NCBI GenBank assembly: GCA_021820785.1
Contig: JAKADE010000166.1
Coordinates: 1-6,578, forward strand
DNA: 6,578 nucleotides
Origin: Pseudomonadota bacterium
GTDB taxonomy: Bacteria; Pseudomonadota; Gammaproteobacteria; Steroidobacterales; Steroidobacteraceae
Reading direction: 5' to 3'
The translations under genes were made by a program, and so were the position numbers. This document shows, piece by piece, positions 1-5,071 of this stretch. Each line of letters starts with the position of its first letter. Position 1 is the stretch's first letter. The notes under the pieces are model-generated. The model was given only the letters and a program-made list of their open reading frames with translations. It did not search any database and was not told the DNA's origin.

Positions 1-1718
1 GTCTCATCACCGATCGACTGCCCGGAGAGATTGATCGAAATGCCGATGCCGCTCGTCTCGAGCACCGCACGGTGCGCGGCGAGCGTCTGCAGCGTCTTGC
101 GCACCACCCAACGGTCGATCGCCGGCAGCATCTGGTAGCGCTCTGCGACGGCGACGAGACTGCCGGGCAGCACGACGCCCTCGGTCGGATCGTTGAGACG
201 GACCAGGACCTCGTACCCACCCGGCAGGTTCGGGTTGCGCAGCGGCTCGATGCGCTGTGCATAGAGCAGCAGCTGGTCGGACTTCAGCGCCGCACGCAGC
301 TGCCCGACCGTCACTGCATCGACATGCCGGCGCAGCATGGTTCCGTCATCGCACGTATCGACCTTGAGGCGGTTGCGGCCCCGTTTCTTGGCCGTCTTGC
401 ACGCGAGTTCCGCAGCCGCGAGCGCCCGCGCCAAACCCTGCGGCAGCATCAGCAGCGCCGCCACGCCACCGCTGACGGACACGTCGATGGGGTTGTCCAC
501 CGGCCCGATCGCGAGGCGGCAGATCCGCTCCTGCAGCTGCTGGACGAGCACGGCCGCCACCGGAGTGTCGGTATCAGGCAGCAGTACCGCGAAGCGGTCC
601 GCGGCGATGCGCGCTGCGAGCGCAGTGTCCGGCAGTTGCGGCGGAGCCAGCAGATCGGCGACGCGCACCAGCAGTTCGTTACCGATTTCGAAACCGTACA
701 GCTCGTTGACCACATGCATCTGATCGACGTCGAGGTACAGCACGCTGTGGCAGCCGTCGTTGGCCGCACCGAGGACGCGCGAGTAAACCTGCTCCAGACC
801 CTCGCGGGTGTACAGTCCGGTGACGCTGTCAAATTGCGAGTCGACGATCCCTGCCGCCAGACGGCCGAGGTGTCCGGCAAGCAGCAGATGACGCTGGCGG
901 AAGTCCGTCGCATCGGACGGACGGAAGAAAGCGAGCACGCCGAGCACCGGACCGGAATCCGCAGCGATCGGCGCGAGCAGAATCTTGCAGCGCGGCGCAA
1001 CGGCGCCGCCTCGGCCGTTGAGCACCAGTGGCCGGCGCTTCTGCCGCACCCAGGCGCTCATCTGCACGCGGGAGCGCTGCCACAACTCGGCACACTCCTC
1101 GTCAGGGATCGCCGCGCCGGACTGCAGCAGGGAAAGGTGGTTATCAGGCAGGTACAGAACGCCGAGGGCGCTGCGCATGCGGGTGGTGGCTGCGGTGAGC
1201 AGCGCATGGAGGCACGAGCGACCGCCGGGCGCCTGCTGCGCCGGGCCGGGTAATTCGAGCAGCCACTGCAGATCCGCAGTGCGCTCGGTGAGCAGCTGTA
1301 GCGCCGTCTTGCGCGCCTGATCTTCCTCGAGCTGCCGACGCAGGCATCCCGTGAGCGGCTGCAGCGCCGCGACGGGATCTGGCGCCTGCTCAGGGTGCGC
1401 GCAGGCGCACGACAGCGCCAACGCGCCCAGCAGCTCCCCGTCGGCCGAGGCCAGCGGCAGCAGCACCTGCTGCACACCCGCGCGGACCTCCCGAACGGGC
1501 TCGAGCGGACCGCCCGTCAGCCACCCCAGATCGCGCATCCGTGCGGCGCACGGCGCTGCCTGCAGCTCACCCCAGGACTCCAGGACGCCGAGCACGCCAT
1601 CGAGCACGCAGATCCCCTGCAGCTGCCCGAGAAGGCTGCGCGCCCAGCCGACATAGGCGTAGAACGCCCCCTCGGCGGGGTCACATTCGGGTGCGGACGT
1701 CGGAATCTCCTGCAACAT
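1..1718 (-). CDS. GAF-GAF-GGDEF(degenerate)-EAL cyclic-di-GMP signalling protein, 3' end missing
   Basis: A continuous minus-strand frame runs from an ATG at 1718 to the left edge without a stop: 572 codons are visible and the C-terminus is missing. Residues about 15-105 look like a diverged GAF domain (ending in a V-L-L-P-L...L-G-A-L-A-L strand pattern). Residues 125-155 are a charged, leucine-rich linker, probably helical. Residues 165-290 form a second GAF-like domain. The GGDEF domain starts at D297-S-V-T-G-L and has D330-V-D, but its signature is A372-A-D-R-F376 instead of GGDEF, the usual GHxxGD aspartate is N347, and there is no RxxD inhibitory site. Cyclase activity is therefore unlikely. 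The EAL domain starts near 470, with E503-V-L505 as the EAL motif and N563 in I-N-L-S-G-Q-S; the remaining catalytic residues lie outside the window. No signal peptide or membrane segment is visible, so it is probably cytosolic. The only in-frame alternatives between the preceding stop and this ATG are CTG codons, so ATG is preferred, although no good ribosome-binding site precedes it. Likely role (inference): a cyclic-di-GMP phosphodiesterase or effector with sensory GAF input. The domain calls are solid; activity depends on the unseen part. Confidence 0.9.
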   Translation of the reverse strand, partial: MLQEIPTSAPECDPAEGAFYAYVGWARSLLGQLQGICVLDGVLGVLESWGELQAAPCAARMRDLGWLTGGPLEPVREVRAGVQQVLLPLASADGELLGALALSCACAHPEQAPDPVAALQPLTGCLRRQLEEDQARKTALQLLTERTADLQWLLELPGPAQQAPGGRSCLHALLTAATTRMRSALGVLYLPDNHLSLLQSGAAIPDEECAELWQRSRVQMSAWVRQKRRPLVLNGRGGAVAPRCKILLAPIAADSGPVLGVLAFFRPSDATDFRQRHLLLAGHLGRLAAGIVDSQFDSVTGLYTREGLEQVYSRVLGAANDGCHSVLYLDVDQMHVVNELYGFEIGNELLVRVADLLAPPQLPDTALAARIAADRFAVLLPDTDTPVAAVLVQQLQERICRLAIGPVDNPIDVSVSGGVAALLMLPQGLARALAAAELACKTAKKRGRNRLKVDTCDDGTMLRRHVDAVTVGQLRAALKSDQLLLYAQRIEPLRNPNLPGGYEVLVRLNDPTEGVVLPGSLVAVAERYQMLPAIDRWVVRKTLQTLAAHRAVLETSGIGISINLSGQSIGDE

Positions 1719-1732
1719 GGACGGCAGCGTAA

Positions 1733-1748
1733 CGGAGGTTTCTCTCCG
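1733..1748 (-). promoter_or_regulatory. small hairpin upstream of the GAF-GGDEF-EAL start codon
   Basis: On the minus strand CGGAG-AGAAAC-CTCCG forms a perfect 5-base-pair stem with a 6-base loop, 14 bases before the ATG at 1718. The left arm contains GGAG, the only Shine-Dalgarno-like run near this start. It lies about 25 bases upstream, too far for normal use, and would be paired in the hairpin. It could affect translation or be chance; a 5-bp stem is weak. Confidence 0.25.
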
Positions 1749-1807
1749 AGAGGTATCGACCAGATCGCGGTCAGGCCGCAGCGCCGGGCGCCACGGGGCT
1801 GCCGCGC

Positions 1808-1823
1808 CGTGACGAGCGTCACA
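1808..1823. promoter_or_regulatory. candidate CRP/Clp/Vfr-family binding site
   Basis: The plus strand reads CGTGA-CGAGCG-TCACA, matching 9 of the 10 defined positions of the CRP-family consensus TGTGA-N6-TCACA; the core GTGAC-N4-GTCAC is a perfect inverted repeat. It lies 10 bases beyond the stop of the PAS-GAF-PAS-GGDEF-EAL gene and is centred about 98 bases upstream of the ATG of the next gene. A weak -10-like GATACC on the minus strand (1757-1752) would place the palindrome near -70, a spacing used by CRP-type activators; that promoter is conjecture. The arms are also too short, with no T-tract, for a convincing terminator. Confidence 0.45.
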
Positions 1824-1832
1824 CCTCGCCGC

Positions 1833-4508
1833 TCAGGCGGCGGTGATCGCGATCAGATCCCGGTCGAACGCCTCGATGGGCACCGGCCGCCCGAACAGGT
1901 AGCCCTGGTACTGATCGCAGCCCTGGCGAATGAGGGTGTCCCACTGCCACTGCGTCTCGACGCCCTCGGCGATCACCTCGAGGGCGAGGCTGCGCGCCAT
2001 CTGCACGATCGTATGTACGAGCGTCTCCCCGCCCGGATGGGACATGCCGGTGACGAAGCTGCGATCGATTTTCAGGATACTGATCGGCAGCTGGCGCAGG
2101 TAGGAGAGTGACGAATAGCCGATGCCAAAATCGTCGATCGCAAAGCTGACGCCTAGCCGGCGCAGGGCATGCATCTTGGGAATCACGTCATCCATGTCAT
2201 GGATCGGCAATCCTTCAGTGATTTCCAGCTCGAGCAGGCCCGGATCGATGCCGGTCCGGGCGATGATGTCACTGACCTCGGCGACGAAGTGCTCGGCAGC
2301 GAGCTGCTTGGGGCTGATGTTAACCGCCACTTTGAGCCCGCGCGCCGGATTGCCCGGACGCGACCACTCGCGCAGCTGCCGGCAGGCACGTCCGAGCGCC
2401 CAGCGGCCGATCTCGTGAATCAGGCCGATCTCCTCGGCGAGCGGGATCAGTTCGAGCGGCGAGACCACACCACGCTGCGGATCATTCCAGCGCAACAGCG
2501 CCTCGGCGCCGTGGGTCGTGCCGTGCAGATCGACACGCCGCTGGAAATACAGCTCGAGCTGATCGGTGCTGAACTCATGACGCAGGCGTGACTCCAGCCG
2601 CGACCGCCGTTCGAGCGCCAGTTGCATCCCCGGAGAGAACAGTCGCACCGCGTTGCGCCCGGCATCCTTGGCGGCATGCAGCGCCACGTCGGCGCGCTTG
2701 AGCAGCTCGTTGAACCCCGCCCCGGCCTGTCCACCCCACGGCGCGATCCCGATGCTCGCCGAGCACGAAACCATCTGCCCGCCGATCAGATGCGGCTGCA
2801 GGATCGTGGCGAGCAGATCCTCGGCGGTCCGACCCGCGGCCGCATCGGCGCGCGCGGCATCGGCGCCGAGATCCTCGAGCACCAGCAGGAACTCGTCCCC
2901 GCCGACGCGCCCGACCAGATCCTCCCCCGGAACTGCCGCGCGCAGCCGCTCGGCGGTCTGCTGCAGCAAGATGTCGCCCGCCTGATGCCCGAGCATGTCA
3001 TTGACGGCCTGAAACTTGTCCAGTCCGATCAGCAGCGCCGCGCCGTGACCGCCCGCGTGCTCGGCCCACTGTACGGCCGAACGCAGCCGATCGAGCATGA
3101 AGCGCCGGTTCGGCAGCCCGGTGAGTGCATCGAAGTTCAGCAGACGCGAGATGCGCTGCTCGGAGTCTTTCTGGTCGGACAGATCGGTCAGCGCGGCGAT
3201 GTAGTGCGTCCAGCGTCCATCCTCGCCGCGCACTCCAGTGAGCGAGAGCCACACCGGGTACTCCTCACCGTTCTTGCGCCGAGCCCAGATCTCTCCCTGC
3301 CAGCGCGCGGACACGCGCACCTGGGCGAGCAGTTCCCCGAGCGGCGGCAGCGAGGCGGCGCACAATACCGGTAATTCCTGGCCGAGCAGTTCGTCCGGAC
3401 CGTAACCGCTCATCATGCGCAGCGCTTCATTGACCCGAATCAGCCGCCCTGCCGCATCCGTCACGAGCATCGCGCCGCTCGACTCGAAGGCGAGCGCCGC
3501 GACATGCAGTTCCTGCGCAGCGCGCTCCCGTTCGGCGCGCAGCTCGATCCGATCGAGCGCGTATTCGATATCGACGACCATGCGCTCGAGCAGATCGCGG
3601 ATCTTGTCGGTGAATGCCTCCGGCTGCGTGTCGTACAGCACGAGCAGCGCGTAGACCGCTCCGCCGCGGCGCAGCGGCAGTGCCGCACACGAGCCCCACA
3701 ATACCGGCGCGCCTTCGGTGCGCCACGGTGCCATGCGCGGATCTCGGCGGAAGTCCTGCACGAACACGGCATGCCCTTCGCGCCAAGCGACTCCAACCGG
3801 CCCGCGTCCCTCGGGGCGGCTCGCGCTGGCGTGCACCGACAAATCATTCAAATACCGCTCGAACTGCCGCGAGGCGCTGCAGCGCGCCAGCGGCTTGATC
3901 CGCCCTGAGGCCGGATCGGACTGGCCGATCCAGGCCAAGCGCAACTCTCCGAAGCGCACCGCGATCTGGCAGACCCGATCGAACAGCTCCGCCTCGCTCT
4001 CACAGCGCGCGATCAGCTGGTTAGTCTCGGCCAGCGTGGAGTACATCCGATTCAGGAACAGGTTCTGCTCGAGTTGCGCACGCACCTCGGTGTGATCGCG
4101 AACCGCTGCAATCAGCGCTCCGGAGGACAGCATGCTCAGGCTGATCTCGAGCGGAAACTCCCGGCCGTCGCAGCGCGTTCCGAGCATCACTCGCCCGCAT
4201 TCCGCGGCGCCGACCCGACCTCGCCCCTCGCGGTGCGCAGCCTCGCATTCGTCCCGAAAGCCGGGCACCAACCGCTCGATAGATTCTCCGACCAGCGCCC
4301 CCGCACTCCAGCCGAACAGCTGCGCGGCAAGCGGATTGGCCTGCACGATTCGCCCGTGACGATCAAGGACGAGCAGCGCATCCGGGGTGGCGGCGAATAG
4401 CTCGTGGCCGCTGAGCGGAACGTCGCCCACGGGACGCCCGTGTCGAATGAAGGTGATGGCGGCAAATGCCAGCGCAACCACGCCGCCCCCAACCGCCGCG
4501 AACATCAT
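1833..4508 (-). CDS. membrane-anchored PAS-GAF-PAS-GGDEF-EAL cyclic-di-GMP phosphodiesterase (cyclase site altered)
   Basis: An 891-residue protein if it starts at the ATG at 4508. That ATG is followed by a second ATG at 4505 and preceded by GGAGGG, 5 bases away. An upstream TTG at 4541 would add 11 residues but lacks such a site. Layout, numbered from 4508: one hydrophobic membrane helix at about 2-22; PAS at 37-145; a GAF domain of the type common in sensory GGDEF proteins at 150-320; a second PAS/PAC at 335-447; GGDEF from D460-A-L-T-G-L to about 625; EAL at about 640-885. The EAL set looks complete: E669-A-L, N730, E762, D792-D793 in D-D-F-G, K813, E848 and E851 in A-E-G-V-E, and a final Q-G-Y-L-F-G. 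Phosphodiesterase activity, hydrolysing cyclic-di-GMP to pGpG, is therefore expected. The GGDEF signature at 536-540 is intact, but the first Asp of the usual D-x-D metal site is G495 (G-L-D-K-F), and the RxxD inhibitory site is replaced by P-G-E-D at 527-530. The cyclase half may be inactive and serve as a GTP-sensing regulator, as known for some composite GGDEF-EAL proteins. PAS/GAF ligands are unknown. A similar gene follows 114 bases downstream. Confidence 0.95.
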   Translation of the reverse strand: MMFAAVGGGVVALAFAAITFIRHGRPVGDVPLSGHELFAATPDALLVLDRHGRIVQANPLAAQLFGWSAGALVGESIERLVPGFRDECEAAHREGRGRVGAAECGRVMLGTRCDGREFPLEISLSMLSSGALIAAVRDHTEVRAQLEQNLFLNRMYSTLAETNQLIARCESEAELFDRVCQIAVRFGELRLAWIGQSDPASGRIKPLARCSASRQFERYLNDLSVHASASRPEGRGPVGVAWREGHAVFVQDFRRDPRMAPWRTEGAPVLWGSCAALPLRRGGAVYALLVLYDTQPEAFTDKIRDLLERMVVDIEYALDRIELRAERERAAQELHVAALAFESSGAMLVTDAAGRLIRVNEALRMMSGYGPDELLGQELPVLCAASLPPLGELLAQVRVSARWQGEIWARRKNGEEYPVWLSLTGVRGEDGRWTHYIAALTDLSDQKDSEQRISRLLNFDALTGLPNRRFMLDRLRSAVQWAEHAGGHGAALLIGLDKFQAVNDMLGHQAGDILLQQTAERLRAAVPGEDLVGRVGGDEFLLVLEDLGADAARADAAAGRTAEDLLATILQPHLIGGQMVSCSASIGIAPWGGQAGAGFNELLKRADVALHAAKDAGRNAVRLFSPGMQLALERRSRLESRLRHEFSTDQLELYFQRRVDLHGTTHGAEALLRWNDPQRGVVSPLELIPLAEEIGLIHEIGRWALGRACRQLREWSRPGNPARGLKVAVNISPKQLAAEHFVAEVSDIIARTGIDPGLLELEITEGLPIHDMDDVIPKMHALRRLGVSFAIDDFGIGYSSLSYLRQLPISILKIDRSFVTGMSHPGGETLVHTIVQMARSLALEVIAEGVETQWQWDTLIRQGCDQYQGYLFGRPVPIEAFDRDLIAITAA

Positions 4509-4513
4509 CGGAT

Positions 4514-4519
4514 CCCTCC
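4514..4519 (-). promoter_or_regulatory. ribosome-binding site deciding the PAS-GAF-PAS-GGDEF-EAL start
   Basis: GGAGGG on the minus strand lies 5 bases before the ATG at 4508 and 8 bases before the second ATG at 4505. This is near-ideal Shine-Dalgarno placement and argues against the TTG at 4541 as the start. Confidence 0.7.
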
Positions 4520-4635
4520 GCAGCGTGCCCACCCGTCGCAATGATTGCTCGCAGGGCCGGCGCCCGCGAGCCCATCGCGCCGCGCCACTCGATTCGGTGC
4601 TGAGTCGTCACGCATCTGATTTACCTAGCGTCCTA

Positions 4636-4653
4636 GATATACGACGCTGTCGT
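4636..4653 (-). promoter_or_regulatory. tentative promoter/operator element ahead of the sensor gene
   Basis: On the minus strand a perfect inverted repeat ACGAC-AGC-GTCGT (4653-4641) runs directly into TATATC (4641-4636), an acceptable -10 hexamer; no good -35 hexamer lies 17 bases upstream. Just downstream, the plus strand carries two CCTAG copies with an 8-base period (4624-4628 and 4632-4636). If this is the promoter, transcription would start near 4629 and give a leader of about 120 bases. The palindrome would occupy the spacer, a common operator position. Evidence is weak. Confidence 0.25.
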
Positions 4654-4952
4654 GCGAGACGGAGACGAAGATCACAACCCGGCAATGTGGCCCGATACCC
4701 CAAGGCCTCCTTTGACATATGCGGTTCGGTGCATCACCGCTCCCCCGGCTCGCTTCCGCGGCGGGCTGTTCCTGCCCTTCATCGGTGCGCACCTGAACCG
4801 GCGGTTGCGCCTTCGAGACCCTGGGACTCGACGACCTCAACCCATATCATCGGAATCGCCGCGGCACCATCGCCATTCGCACCGACGTGCACGCTCTCGG
4901 GCGAAGAATCGCTCGCCATATGCAAGCACTGCAGTGGTCCACGTTCGGCGCC

Positions 4953-4979
4953 AAAAATCGGCGGGCCACGGTACGCCAA
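4953..4979 (-). terminator. candidate Rho-independent terminator after the TonB-dependent receptor
   Basis: On the minus strand TTGGCG pairs with CGCCGA (six pairs including one G-U) around a 10-base loop and is followed directly by five T residues (4957-4953). It lies about 92 bases beyond the receptor stop codon, in the right orientation to end that transcript. The stem is short, so efficiency is uncertain. Confidence 0.4.
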
Positions 4980-4994
4980 CTGCGTCTCTCAGGC

Positions 4995-5014
4995 GGCGCG
5001 CGTCCCTGCGCGCC
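4995..5014 (-). terminator. GC-rich hairpin downstream of the receptor gene
   Basis: GGCGCGC-GTCCCT-GCGCGCC is a perfect 7-base-pair, all-GC stem with a 6-base loop, starting about 57 bases after the receptor stop codon. No T-tract follows on the minus strand, so it is not a classical intrinsic terminator. It could stabilise the 3' end of the message or assist the T-tract hairpin at 4953-4979. Confidence 0.35.
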
Positions 5015-5071
5015 TCAGTCACCGTCGCCGCCCGCATTGCGCGGGACCGGCCTTGCTCAACTCACGCAACC

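Larger units (their letters stand above)
4509..5071. other. 563-base intergenic region without a convincing gene
   Basis: This stretch separates the receptor stop codon from the sensor gene. Short open frames exist on both strands (for example minus 4625-4840, 4779-4979 and 4837-5037, and plus frames running into the flanking genes), but none has recognisable protein character, a good ribosome-binding site with a plausible start, or a domain I can name. I checked for tRNA-like cloverleaf elements and for the conserved core of known cyclic-di-GMP riboswitches and found neither by eye. Its visible contents are two hairpins in the receptor-proximal part, a palindrome with a -10-like element near 4636-4653, and an AAAGGAGG run on the minus strand at about 4713-4706 that is not followed by a sensible start codon. 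A long untranslated leader or a small RNA cannot be excluded. Confidence 0.5.

Noticed and set aside
72..1253. 393-codon open frame on the plus strand
   Set aside because: It lies antisense to the GAF-GGDEF-EAL gene, whose minus-strand frame gives recognisable domains. The plus translation is Arg/Gln/His-rich with no recognisable domain, as expected of an antisense shadow in GC-rich DNA.
1809..1822. The GTGAC-N4-GTCAC palindrome read as a terminator for the sensor gene
   Set aside because: The stem is only 5 bp and no T-tract follows on the minus strand; the CRP-type binding-site reading fits the sequence better.
1395..2111. 238-codon plus-strand frame crossing the gap between the two signalling genes
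   Set aside because: Antisense to two well-supported genes; composition matches a reverse-frame shadow.
4712..4717. Perfect TTGACA hexamer on the plus strand
   Set aside because: No -10 hexamer at 16-18 bases downstream and no plus-strand gene for it to drive.
4625..4840. 71-codon minus-strand frame in the gap (also 66-codon frames at 4779-4979 and 4837-5037)
   Set aside because: No ribosome-binding site with good spacing, no domain or membrane/secretion character, and the frames overlap each other and the hairpins.
4509..5071. Possible tRNA or cyclic-di-GMP riboswitch in the gap
   Set aside because: No paired acceptor/anticodon/T-arm arrangement and no recognisable riboswitch core sequence on either strand by eye.
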